Source: Novosphingobium sp. (GTDB lineage: Bacteria; Pseudomonadota; Alphaproteobacteria; Sphingomonadales; Sphingomonadaceae). Taken from it: DNA of 34,974 nucleotides. Positions 16,503 through 24,565 of this stretch are shown here, in pieces; positions within the stretch are counted from its first letter, which is position 1; each line of letters starts with the position of its first letter. The notes under the pieces were generated by a model. That model was given only the letters and a program-made list of their open reading frames with translations. It had not been told where the DNA came from and ran no database searches. The stretch covers positions 1-34,974 of the forward strand of contig JAGREQ010000001.1 in NCBI GenBank assembly GCA_020446465.1. The letters run 5' to 3'. The position numbers and the translations under genes were made by a program.

Positions 16503-18551
16503 TTATCGCCACTTCGCGCCCGCGTTGCTGATATGCAGTTCACCATAGTTTCCCACAATCAGGAGTTGATCCTGCAGGAGCAAGGTCGTCGACCCTTCTT
16601 CCCTGACAATGGCGGCGCCCCTGATCTCGTCACCGCAACGCAAGTCCGGCCGCCAATACTCGCCCGCCAAAACGGTTTCTTCAGCCAGATAATCGAGTTC
16701 CACGATACGACGCGCAGGCGGAGTCTTGCCCCGACGCTCCTCAAGACGAGGATATTCAACTTTTTCGGTCGGGACGATCGTTTCGATCCGATATGTTACG
16801 CTTTGCACCGGGATCGACGGAAAGCGGTTTCCTGATCGAAGCTCATAAGTCGTGTGAAAATTGGCAATCATCTGTTCCACGACGCTGCCCGTTATCGGCC
16901 CCGGAGGAATCGGAATAAAGGGCGTTTCCCAACTCTGACCAAGAAGCCTGCCATCAAAGGCCCGAACAAAAACCGGCTCTGGAAGTATATGGTGCAAACG
17001 AACGCACATCGCTTCTTCCATTTCGCGAAATACACGATCAATTTCATCGGCAACGTCAGGGGTCAGCACCCGATAAACGCTGCGGCTATCGCTGAAAGTC
17101 TGATCGGAACTGACCAGACCCAGAGCCGAAAAATGCCCCGGATGCGGCGGCACAATAACTTCTGCAGCCTGGAGCCGTTCAAGCACCGCCGGCAACAGCA
17201 TCGGTCCTGCTGCGCCAAATGCCATGATACTGAAATCACGCGGATCGATACCGTGATGAATGGCCACATTCGTCAGGCCTTCAGCGATATTGCTCAACCC
17301 GACATGAAAAGCATGGCGAACCCTGTCGCCAAACGCCAAATTGCAATCCAGACCGAGAAATGCCTTTCTGGATAGTTCAGGCTGCAACGAAAAACGTCCG
17401 CCAGCAAAGCTGTCAGGGTCGAGAATACCCATCAACACGCAGGCGTCTGTCAACGTTGGCAGCTCTCCGCCCTTGGCATAGCAGGCAGGGCCAGGGTCGG
17501 CCCCGGCACTGCCTGGCCCCACTTGTAATTCGCCCGCCGAACTCACCCAGGCGAGGCTTCCACCTCCGGCTCCGATCGATGAAACCTCGATCGAAAGCGC
17601 GTTGACGACGAGATCATGCTCAAGTTCGAACGTGGTATTCACATAGGGTCTGAAATCACTTACCAGGCTGATATCGCATGATGTGCCGCCAATATCAGCG
17701 CAGAGCAAATTGCCTTTGGCTATCATCTTTCCAAAGTGCATACTGGCGATTGCGCCGGCAGCAGGACCAGCGAATACCATTTGATGAGGGCGCTCCATGG
17801 CCACATCAGCAGGCAGAAGCTGCGCTGCACAATTAGCAAAGTTCAGCGTCCCACCGAACTGCATCGCCTCTAACCCCGAATGAAGGTTCTGACTGTAATC
17901 TTTATAAATTAGCCGCATGAGGACATCGATCACGGTCGTCGATGCTCTGTCATACTCTTTCGCCAGTGGAGAGACATCGCTTGAAATCACACACGGTATT
18001 TCGGGCAGCTGCTCCCTTACGAGTTCCCTCAGCCTTATTTCATGGCGCGGGTCGACGTAGGCGTTGAGCAGGCAGATGGCGACGCCTCCAACTTCGCATT
18101 CCCGAAGCACGGCGATCTGTTCACCAGCCTGGTCTTCATCCAGATCAATCAAGATCTGCCCGTCCGCAGTGATGCGCTCCATAATACCCCGACGCAAATA
18201 CCGTGGCACCAAAGGGGCTTGCGTATCGCCAAAGCGTCGGCGCCAATGCGGGTTTGTCTGATCTGTGGCAGGCCGCCATGTCCGGCCTGCATCGAGGATA
18301 TCGCGGTGTCCAAAAGTCGTCAGGAACGCTATTTTGGGAAGGTCGCGGGTAATAACCGCATTCAGTCCGCGCGTGCTCGCATGGTTGAAAAGCGTCGCGT
18401 TTTCGCCTCCGACTTCCAGAACGCCAGCGAGAACGGCCTGGGCGGTATCGCGATTTTCCGTTGCGAGCTTGATGGTTCTAATGCCGGCATCATCAATAGC
18501 GACCACGTCTGTAAATGTGCCGCCCACATCGACGCCGACAAGTTTTGCCAT
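16503..18551 (-). CDS. HyuA-type subunit, second copy (hydantoinase A/oxoprolinase family)
   Basis: 682 residues. The first phosphate motif is DVGGTFTDV at 8-16, the second is CADIGGTSCDIS, followed by SSIGAGGGSLAW and PGPACYAKGGELPTLTDA. All are standard for HyuA. The ATG at 18551 is chosen because GGAGGTGA, an almost perfect anti-16S match, precedes it by a few bases; the ATG at 18575 has no such site. It is the catalytic ATP-binding partner of hyuB2, 21 bases downstream. A small unknown gene lies 51 bases upstream. Compared with hyuA1 it differs throughout, so the two pairs are old paralogues or separate acquisitions, not a recent duplication. Confidence 0.93.
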   Translation of the reverse strand: MAKLVGVDVGGTFTDVVAIDDAGIRTIKLATENRDTAQAVLAGVLEVGGENATLFNHASTRGLNAVITRDLPKIAFLTTFGHRDILDAGRTWRPATDQTNPHWRRRFGDTQAPLVPRYLRRGIMERITADGQILIDLDEDQAGEQIAVLRECEVGGVAICLLNAYVDPRHEIRLRELVREQLPEIPCVISSDVSPLAKEYDRASTTVIDVLMRLIYKDYSQNLHSGLEAMQFGGTLNFANCAAQLLPADVAMERPHQMVFAGPAAGAIASMHFGKMIAKGNLLCADIGGTSCDISLVSDFRPYVNTTFELEHDLVVNALSIEVSSIGAGGGSLAWVSSAGELQVGPGSAGADPGPACYAKGGELPTLTDACVLMGILDPDSFAGGRFSLQPELSRKAFLGLDCNLAFGDRVRHAFHVGLSNIAEGLTNVAIHHGIDPRDFSIMAFGAAGPMLLPAVLERLQAAEVIVPPHPGHFSALGLVSSDQTFSDSRSVYRVLTPDVADEIDRVFREMEEAMCVRLHHILPEPVFVRAFDGRLLGQSWETPFIPIPPGPITGSVVEQMIANFHTTYELRSGNRFPSIPVQSVTYRIETIVPTEKVEYPRLEERRGKTPPARRIVELDYLAEETVLAGEYWRPDLRCGDEIRGAAIVREEGSTTLLLQDQLLIVGNYGELHISNAGAKWR

Positions 18552-18602
18552 GTCACCTCCATTTTTCCCAGACATGGTAACGAAGCAATCGCAACCGTGT
18601 GC

Positions 18603-18860
18603 TCAACACGGGTCAAGTCCGTGTGAAAGTAACTCAATGGGGCCAAGCAATCGCCACTGGCAACGGTGAATTTCTTCCAGCGTATTCTGGTTTACAATTA
18701 CAAGAAACCAGCCGCCCTCGGTAAGCACGGGATAACGTCTCAGATTTTCAATCGACTGGTCTGCGCAAACAGTTTCGACGTCGAGGCCGATATCCTCAAG
18801 AAGAGATTCGGTAACCGGAAGGCGATAGAGCGAAACATCATCTGCCGCATAGGTCGCCAT
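18603..18860 (-). CDS. Small protein of unknown function ahead of hyuA2
   Basis: 85 residues, not recognised. It is acidic with an amphipathic look: the first half has DVSLYRLPVTESLLEDIG, the middle a hydrophobic strand WFLVIVNQNT. It has no signal peptide, no membrane segment and only two cysteines outside the last residue, so it is not a zinc gamma subunit. It lies on the strand of hyuA2 and ends 51 bases before it, as first gene of that operon. GAG 5 bases before the ATG is a weak ribosome-binding site. The composition looks protein-like, but without homologues it could still be spurious. Confidence 0.5.
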   Translation of the reverse strand: MATYAADDVSLYRLPVTESLLEDIGLDVETVCADQSIENLRRYPVLTEGGWFLVIVNQNTLEEIHRCQWRLLGPIELLSHGLDPC

Positions 18861-19263
18861 AAATACTCACTCTCTATCGCCCAGTCAGTGCCAACGGAAC
18901 CTGACCGAAATCGAATATGGCATAAACTGGCGAAGGCGATGAGTCCAAAAACAGCAATTGTGACACTGCAAAGTGCTCGCGCTGTCAGTTCCCAGGCGGC
19001 ACAATAGCGGCCTTTCTCTCACTCCCGGTGAACGGCCCTGCCCCGCCATCCTTGTCGCAATGCCAGATCAGCAGATGGCCGGATCGGGCAGATTCTTGGC
19101 GACAGCGGACGTTGAGAAGGCACCTTTCCCCAATGACAATAAAGAAGCTGGGGTGACCTGGCTCAGGCTCGGCAGTGCTTGTTGCCGACAATGCCCAGGG
19201 AGGCTGTCCTCGCCCAGGCGCACAACAGAAAGGATGGATACGATCCATCGGGGAGAGAAATTT
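18861..19263. other. 403-bp divergent intergenic region
   Basis: This gap separates the minus-strand hyuA2 operon from the plus-strand TonB receptor and must contain both promoters. A frame open from a GTG at 18973 runs into the receptor but has no family features before 19264. I see no convincing -35/-10 pair, no RNA gene and no repeat; the one clear element is the palindrome at 19233-19249. Confidence 0.6.
19233..19249 (+). promoter_or_regulatory. Small palindrome just upstream of the TonB receptor ribosome-binding site
   Basis: GATGGAT (19233-19239) and ATCCATC (19243-19249) are exact reverse complements around ACG. The pair ends one base before GGGAGAG (19251-19257), the ribosome-binding site of the receptor. 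It could be an operator half-dyad or an RNA hairpin that limits translation. It is short enough that chance cannot be excluded. Confidence 0.3.
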
Positions 19264-21675
19264 ATGTCAGCGATTACAAGACTGAAGAAGTATCGATATC
19301 ACCAGCTGACGGCTTCATCTGTTATCATTCTTTCCATGATCTCGCCGCCCGTTCTTGCGGCGGAAGCGCAAGGTGAAACGGCAGTCGGTGAGATTATCGT
19401 CACGGCCAACAAACGCAGCGAAAACATCAGCAAGGTTGGCGCCAGCATCACCGCTTTCGACACTACGATGCTTGAAAACCGCAACATCGATTCCGCGGAA
19501 GACCTGGCGCAAACAATACCGGGCATGGCGCTGGCACCGTCAACGCACGGCACCCCGGTCTTCACACTTCGTGGCATCGGCTACAATGCGGACTCACTGG
19601 GGGTCTATCCGGCAGTCAGCGTCTCGATCGATCAGGCGCCCATGCCGTTCCCGGTTTTTGCCAGCCGCTCAATGTACGATCTGGAACGTGTCGAAGTTCT
19701 GAAAGGGCCACAGGGAACCCTGTTCGGCCAGAACTCAACTGGCGGCGCAATCAACTACATCGCGGCAAAGCCCACCGACGAACTGGAAGCCGGCTTCACC
19801 GTCGATTATGGCCGTTTCAACGAAGTGCATGGCACGGCTTATCTGAGCGGTCCGGTTAGCGAAACTATCGGTATGCGTCTTGCTGTCGACGCGGCGCACC
19901 GCGATGCCTGGCAATACAACTTCACGCGAAACGATAAAAACGGCGAACAGAATTATATGGCCGCCCGTCTAGTGACTGTCTGGAACGCGTCCGACCGGCT
20001 GAAGTTCGAGCTGAACGTCAATGGCTCGGTCGATCGGTCGGAACCGCAGGCTCTTCAGGTAATCGCCTCCATGCCGTCCGAGCCGGGCGCGCCGACTTTC
20101 GAGGAACTCAATGTCCCGCTGACACCGCGCAAGCTGCGCGCCGCCAACTGGTCGATTACAGGGCGTGAGTCCAATGATCTTCAGTCGGCAACAGAAGGTG
20201 CGCGTCCGCGAGGCAACCGCAAGCTCTTCCAGGCGTTCCTTCGCAGCGACCTCGACGTTAGCGATGAAATCACGCTTACCTCGATCACGACCTACAACCA
20301 TCTGAAGCAGAAGATGTCATTCGACCTCGACGGTTCATCATACGAACTGGTCGACAACCCGCGCGATGACGGCAAAATCTCCGATTTCAGTCAGGAACTT
20401 CGTCTGTCGAACGCCTCGACACCGGGCGCGCGGCTCCGCTGGACGCTGGGCGCGAATTACAACCACAGTAAAGTGACCCAGTATCAGGACATTACTTATG
20501 GCGATAATTCGCTGAGCAATGTCGGCACCAATTTCATCCATATCAGTGGTGTCGACAACAGGGGAAAAATGGAAAGCTACGCGGTATTCGCGAACGCCGA
20601 GTTCGACGTAACCGAACAAATTACCCTGAAAGGCGCGGTCCGTTATACCGACACTTCCAACAAGAACAGCATGTGCAACCTCGATCCCGTTGCGGATCGC
20701 AATGTGTCGGAACTGTTTGAACTGCTTGGCACCTTGCTTGGTGGCCAGACCGTGCCACTCGCTGCCGGCGACTGCTATACGCTTAACGATGCGAACCTGC
20801 CCGGCACGGTCTTCCGCAACAACCTGAAAGAAGACAATGTCTCCTGGAAAGTTGGCGTCGACTTCAAGGCGTCCGACACAACCCTGCTCTATGCCAACGT
20901 GTCGCGCGGCTACAAGGCGGGCAGCTTCCCGGTTATCACCGCGTCGCTGCAAAGCCAGTTGCTTCCGGCCAAGCAGGAATCGGTCACATCCTATGAAGCT
21001 GGCTTCAAAACCCGGCTCGCGTCCAATGCAATCCAGTGGAGCGGTGCTGTCTTTTACCAGGATTATCGCGACAAGCAGATCCAGGGTACTGTCGCCACCG
21101 GATTGTTCGGGCTGCTCCAACGCCTCGATAATCTTCCCAAGTCCCATATTTTCGGGGTCGAAACCGATGTGGTCGTGCGGCCAACCAGCGGCCTCACTCT
21201 CACGGGTTCGGCCAGCTACCTGAAATCAAAGGTTGATCGCTACTCCGGCACCAGCGTGTTCGGTGTCGATACCGACTTCAAGGGCAACCCGCTGCCGTTT
21301 GCGCCCAAGTGGACGCTTGTAGGTGACATCGATTATCGCTTGCCGACGGCTTCGGGCGGGGAACTCTTCGCAGGGGCGGCAGTCAATTATCGCTCCAAAG
21401 TCGATACCTATGTTGGTGGCAGCACGCTCGCTATCCCGGACAATGGGGTCAACAGGTGGATCGAGCGTGTTCCCTTTAATATCGACGGCTACACGCTGGT
21501 TGATGCGCGGCTGGGCTACCAGTTCCCGGGGGAACGCCTGACGGCATCGTTATGGGCGAAGAACGTGTTCGACAAGTACCACGTCCAGAACGTGATTTCC
21601 TATAACGACATCATCACCCAGTCGACTGGCCAACCGCGCACCTATGGGGTGACGCTGAAGGTGAAATGGGACTGA
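19264..21675 (+). CDS. TonB-dependent outer-membrane receptor (intact)
   Basis: 803 residues. The N-terminus has basic residues, a hydrophobic core and a likely cleavage after PPVLAAEA, so it is exported. The plug follows: EIIVTANKRSENISKVG, TLRGIG, then VEVLKGPQGTLFGQNSTGG. The rest is barrel, with repeated aromatic-ended strands such as LLYANVSRGYKAGSFP, and ends TYGVTLKVKWD. It belongs to the sphingomonad FecA/FyuA-like catabolic receptors and shares motifs throughout with the frameshifted copy at 5395-7718. GGGAGAG at 19251-19257 fixes the ATG at 19264. It probably brings the hydrophobic substrate across the outer membrane using TonB energy. The monooxygenase at 21868 follows on the same strand after a hairpin. 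Confidence 0.93.
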   Translation: MSAITRLKKYRYHQLTASSVIILSMISPPVLAAEAQGETAVGEIIVTANKRSENISKVGASITAFDTTMLENRNIDSAEDLAQTIPGMALAPSTHGTPVFTLRGIGYNADSLGVYPAVSVSIDQAPMPFPVFASRSMYDLERVEVLKGPQGTLFGQNSTGGAINYIAAKPTDELEAGFTVDYGRFNEVHGTAYLSGPVSETIGMRLAVDAAHRDAWQYNFTRNDKNGEQNYMAARLVTVWNASDRLKFELNVNGSVDRSEPQALQVIASMPSEPGAPTFEELNVPLTPRKLRAANWSITGRESNDLQSATEGARPRGNRKLFQAFLRSDLDVSDEITLTSITTYNHLKQKMSFDLDGSSYELVDNPRDDGKISDFSQELRLSNASTPGARLRWTLGANYNHSKVTQYQDITYGDNSLSNVGTNFIHISGVDNRGKMESYAVFANAEFDVTEQITLKGAVRYTDTSNKNSMCNLDPVADRNVSELFELLGTLLGGQTVPLAAGDCYTLNDANLPGTVFRNNLKEDNVSWKVGVDFKASDTTLLYANVSRGYKAGSFPVITASLQSQLLPAKQESVTSYEAGFKTRLASNAIQWSGAVFYQDYRDKQIQGTVATGLFGLLQRLDNLPKSHIFGVETDVVVRPTSGLTLTGSASYLKSKVDRYSGTSVFGVDTDFKGNPLPFAPKWTLVGDIDYRLPTASGGELFAGAAVNYRSKVDTYVGGSTLAIPDNGVNRWIERVPFNIDGYTLVDARLGYQFPGERLTASLWAKNVFDKYHVQNVISYNDIITQSTGQPRTYGVTLKVKWD

Positions 21676-21694
21676 TCAACCCTGTAAATGCTGC

Positions 21695-21725
21695 GTGGCT
21701 GCCCCGATTATCGTCGGGGCGCCAC
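21695..21725 (+). terminator. Strong GC hairpin between the TonB receptor and the second monooxygenase
   Basis: GCCCCGA (21701-21707) pairs with TCGGGGC (21714-21720) around a 6-base loop, and GTGGC (21695-21699) pairs with GCCAC (21721-21725) outside it with one bulged base. The 12-bp stem begins 19 bases after the receptor stop. No T run follows, so it is either a Rho-assisted or partial terminator or an RNA-stability structure. Confidence 0.5.
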
Positions 21726-21867
21726 CAGAACCCCCGGCAAGAGGAGCCTGGCCGGTTCGGACATAGTGTTGGCAGGGGCGGCTCTTGAGAAAAGGGCCAT
21801 TCACTGGCCAGATGCGATGCTACCCGATCAATCGGCACGGTCTTGCACGACCAAGGAGAAGTTTGAA

Positions 21868-23376
21868 ATGAGTGATGTGATGGAACGCGAGTTGCGCAGT
21901 GACAGCAGCGCCTGCGAGGAGTTTGATGTGCTGATTGTCGGTGCAGGCATTTCCGGCATCGGCAGCGCCCATCATCTGCAAACCCAATGCCCCGGCAAGA
22001 GCTTCGTGATACTTGAAGCACAAGACGGATTTGGCGGCACCTGGCGCACGCACAAGTATCCGGGCGTGCGATCGGACTCTGATCTTTTCACATTTGGCTA
22101 TCGCTTCAAGCCCTGGGTCGGCCCGCCGATTGCAACGGGCGCGGCGATCCAGGAATATCTTGAAGAAGTCATCGAAGAGAACGGCCTGGACAAGGCCATC
22201 CGCTACGGAACTAAAATCACCCGCTGCGACTGGTCTGGCGAGGACCGTAAGTGGACTGTAGAGACAGCCAACCGGGACGGTTCCCCCGGAAAGGTCTATC
22301 GGTGCAACTTCCTCTGGATGTGCCAGGGGTATTACGATCACGAAAACCCCTACGTGCCCAACTGGCCCGGCATGGCCGATTTCAAAGGCAAGATTGTCCA
22401 TGCCCAGAAATGGAACGACAGCGTCGACTACAAAGGCAAACGCGTCATAGTTATCGGCTCCGGCGCGACCGCCGCAACAGTTATCCCGGCGATGGCGGAC
22501 GATGCCGCCCATGTCACAATGGTGCAGCGATCGCCCACTTACTTTTTCTGTTACCCGAACAAGAGCGACCTGGTTGACCGCCTGCGCCTGATCGGTGTCG
22601 ATGACGACACCATCCATCGCTGCGCGCGGCTGGACTACCTCCACAACCTGAAGATGCTCGACCACCGATCAAAGGAAGAGCCGGACGTCGTCTTCGACGA
22701 GCTCAAGGCGCTCGTGCGTCAATATGCGGGTGAAGACTTCGAATTCGAGCCTCACTTCACGCCCAGTTACCGACCGTGGCAGCAGCGGCTCGCCTTCGTT
22801 CCCGACGGGGATATGTTCGTAAAGATAAGGGAGGGCAAAGTTTCCGCCGTCACGGACAAGATTGCGAAATTCACCGAAAAGGGGCTGCTTCTGGAATCCG
22901 GTCAGGAACTTGAAGCGGACCTCGTCGTCGCTGCGACAGGGTTCAACCTGTCGGTGATGGGCGGAATTGATTTTACTGTTGATGGCAAGGAAGTCGATTG
23001 GTCCGACACGGTCACGTATCGCGGCATGATGTTCGCAGGCGTGCCGAACCTGGTCTGGGTGTTCGGTTATTTCCGCGCAGCATGGACGCTGCGCGTCGAT
23101 CTTCTGGGTGACTTCGTGTGCAGGCTCCTGAACCACATGGACCAGAAGGGTGTGCACGAGGTTGATATCGCCCTTCCCCAAGGGTCTGAAGGCGATCCGC
23201 ACAAACCCTGGATAGAAGATGACAACTTCAATCCCGGCTATCTGATGCGCGCTGTAGAAGACCTGCCGAAGCGGCTCGGTGATCGTCCGGAATGGCGTCA
23301 TACGCAGGATTACTGGCAGGAGGCGGAGGATATTCCGGCCATTGATCTCGACGGACCGGAATTCGCCTATCGTTGA
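21868..23376 (+). CDS. Flavin-containing monooxygenase, Baeyer-Villiger type, second copy
   Basis: 502 residues. FAD motif GAGISG at 25-30, GGTWRTHKYPGVRSD at 56-70, NADPH motif GSGATA at 197-202 and VVAATGF near the end of the second dinucleotide domain. The fingerprint FKGKIVHAQKWN at 172-183 keeps the F-x-G-x3-H-x3-W core, but the residue after Trp is Asn where Pro or Asp is usual. It is shorter than the copy at 1624-3261 and only distantly similar to it. AAGGAGAA at 21853-21860 fixes the ATG at 21868; the frame is open further upstream without family features. It should make an ester or lactone from a ketone, or possibly hydroxylate as a group-B N- or S-oxidising enzyme. It follows the intact TonB receptor and converges on an AraC regulator 19 bases away. 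Confidence 0.9.
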   Translation: MSDVMERELRSDSSACEEFDVLIVGAGISGIGSAHHLQTQCPGKSFVILEAQDGFGGTWRTHKYPGVRSDSDLFTFGYRFKPWVGPPIATGAAIQEYLEEVIEENGLDKAIRYGTKITRCDWSGEDRKWTVETANRDGSPGKVYRCNFLWMCQGYYDHENPYVPNWPGMADFKGKIVHAQKWNDSVDYKGKRVIVIGSGATAATVIPAMADDAAHVTMVQRSPTYFFCYPNKSDLVDRLRLIGVDDDTIHRCARLDYLHNLKMLDHRSKEEPDVVFDELKALVRQYAGEDFEFEPHFTPSYRPWQQRLAFVPDGDMFVKIREGKVSAVTDKIAKFTEKGLLLESGQELEADLVVAATGFNLSVMGGIDFTVDGKEVDWSDTVTYRGMMFAGVPNLVWVFGYFRAAWTLRVDLLGDFVCRLLNHMDQKGVHEVDIALPQGSEGDPHKPWIEDDNFNPGYLMRAVEDLPKRLGDRPEWRHTQDYWQEAEDIPAIDLDGPEFAYR

Positions 23377-23395
23377 CCGACAGGACGGTCGGGGA

Positions 23396-24424
23396 TCAGC
23401 GTAGGAGGCTTTGCCGGTATTCCGCCGCTGCCATCCCCGACCACCTCTTGAAGGCGCGCGAGAAGCTGGAGGGTTCGGCAAACCCAAGGGCAAAAGCGAT
23501 CGTTTCAATAGTCATCTGACGATCCGCCAGAAGTTCACGCGCCCGGCTATAGCGCATTTCGTCCACCAGTGTAGAAAACCGTGTGCCTTCCTCCGCCAGC
23601 CTGCGGTGGAGCGTGCGTTCCGAAAGCGCCAGCCGTTTGGCTGCCTCGGTCGCACTGGGCAAGCTGTCGCTGTTCCTGTTCATCAGCAAGGTCAGCCTGT
23701 GCGTCACAGGCGCATCGGCATGTGCTCGACTGAGCAAACCATCGCAGTGACCACTATACAGGCTGGTCAGTTCACCATCGCCAAGCGGTAATGGCCGCTG
23801 GACCGAACCGGGCAGGCAATGCCATTGGGTCTGTGGGGCGTTAAACTCCACCGGGCAGTCGAAATGCCGACGCATCACGCTCCAGTTCGCGGGCGGTGGG
23901 GCCGCAACGGTTATTCGTTCAAGCACGCGTTCGCCGGCCATGAGGTCATAGAACAACGTTCGGATTGCACCGAGGTCACGGTGCTGGGTAAACTCCCTGA
24001 GATTGTCAGGAAGTTCATGATCTTCGCCCAGCAGAACGCAAGACCCGTTCGGCGCTGCCGCATAACGATAATTGATCAGTGAAAAAGTAAGCGCCTGATA
24101 GCGACAGGCGACCTGCAGGGCTTCGCCCAGGGTCCGCGATGTCATCATCGCAAGGCCTAACGTGCCATATTTGATGGCACGATAGCGCAGCCCGACATCA
24201 AGCCATAAATTCGGGTGGGATTCTGTTGTCCTGACAAAGCCATGCTGCAATTGCAGTTCTTCTTCGGCTAGCAGTTCGGACATGGCATCGTCCAGCGTTA
24301 GCGTCTTTACGCGGCTATCCTGACAGAATCTGTCCCAGCGGATATTCAGCTGATCCGCCAGCGCATCACGCATGATTCGGGCGCTAAGGTCCGGTAATGC
24401 AGCAAGAAGTGAATCGGATTTCAT
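23396..24424 (-). CDS. AraC-family transcriptional regulator with arabinose-binding-like N-terminal domain
   Basis: 342 residues from the chosen start. Residues to about 210 match the long N-terminal domain seen in OruR/ArgR-like AraC proteins (LLAALPDLSARIMR, then GLRYRAIKYGTLGLAMMTSRTLGEAL). The C-terminal 100 residues are the double helix-turn-helix, with RLALSERTLHRRLAEEGTRF and IAFALGFAEPSSFSRAFKRW. ATG at 24424 is preferred because GGAAGG lies about 11 bases upstream and the protein then starts at the domain; ATG at 24460 has no ribosome-binding site. It is divergent from the alcohol dehydrogenase operon. A 21-bp-period direct repeat between the two genes is its likely binding site. Confidence 0.92.
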   Translation of the reverse strand: MKSDSLLAALPDLSARIMRDALADQLNIRWDRFCQDSRVKTLTLDDAMSELLAEEELQLQHGFVRTTESHPNLWLDVGLRYRAIKYGTLGLAMMTSRTLGEALQVACRYQALTFSLINYRYAAAPNGSCVLLGEDHELPDNLREFTQHRDLGAIRTLFYDLMAGERVLERITVAAPPPANWSVMRRHFDCPVEFNAPQTQWHCLPGSVQRPLPLGDGELTSLYSGHCDGLLSRAHADAPVTHRLTLLMNRNSDSLPSATEAAKRLALSERTLHRRLAEEGTRFSTLVDEMRYSRARELLADRQMTIETIAFALGFAEPSSFSRAFKRWSGMAAAEYRQSLLR

Positions 24425-24476
24425 ATTTTCGATTGCCTTCCACTGAGGCTTCTCCCGCATTGAAGATAATCACCAC

Positions 24477-24510
24477 TGGCGATTTCCGTCAAGAAGTTGG
24501 CAGTCACCGT
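24477..24510. promoter_or_regulatory. Direct repeat with 21-bp period, candidate AraC-type operator
   Basis: The motif TGGCNNTNNCCGT occurs at 24477-24489 and again at 24498-24510, so the copies are 21 bases apart and fall on the same helix face. All nine fixed positions match. It sits between the divergent AraC regulator (start 24424) and the alcohol dehydrogenase (start 24566), 56 to 89 bases upstream of the latter. AraC-family proteins commonly bind such tandem half-sites; the link to this regulator is inferred. Confidence 0.5.
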
Positions 24511-24565
24511 CATGGGTCGGTTCCTGCATCAATGCGACAAGAAGAATAATAATTGGGAGAGGACT

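Noticed and set aside
18973-19263. N-terminal extension of the TonB receptor from a GTG start
   Set aside because: It would put about 97 residues ahead of a normal signal peptide, and GGGAGAG lies directly before the ATG at 19264.
20338-21147. 269-codon minus-strand open frame inside the intact TonB receptor
   Set aside because: It is a shadow of the receptor; the receptor frame is continuous with family motifs on both sides.
21820-22665. 281-codon minus-strand open frame inside the second monooxygenase
   Set aside because: The plus frame carries FAD and NADPH motifs; the minus translation has none.
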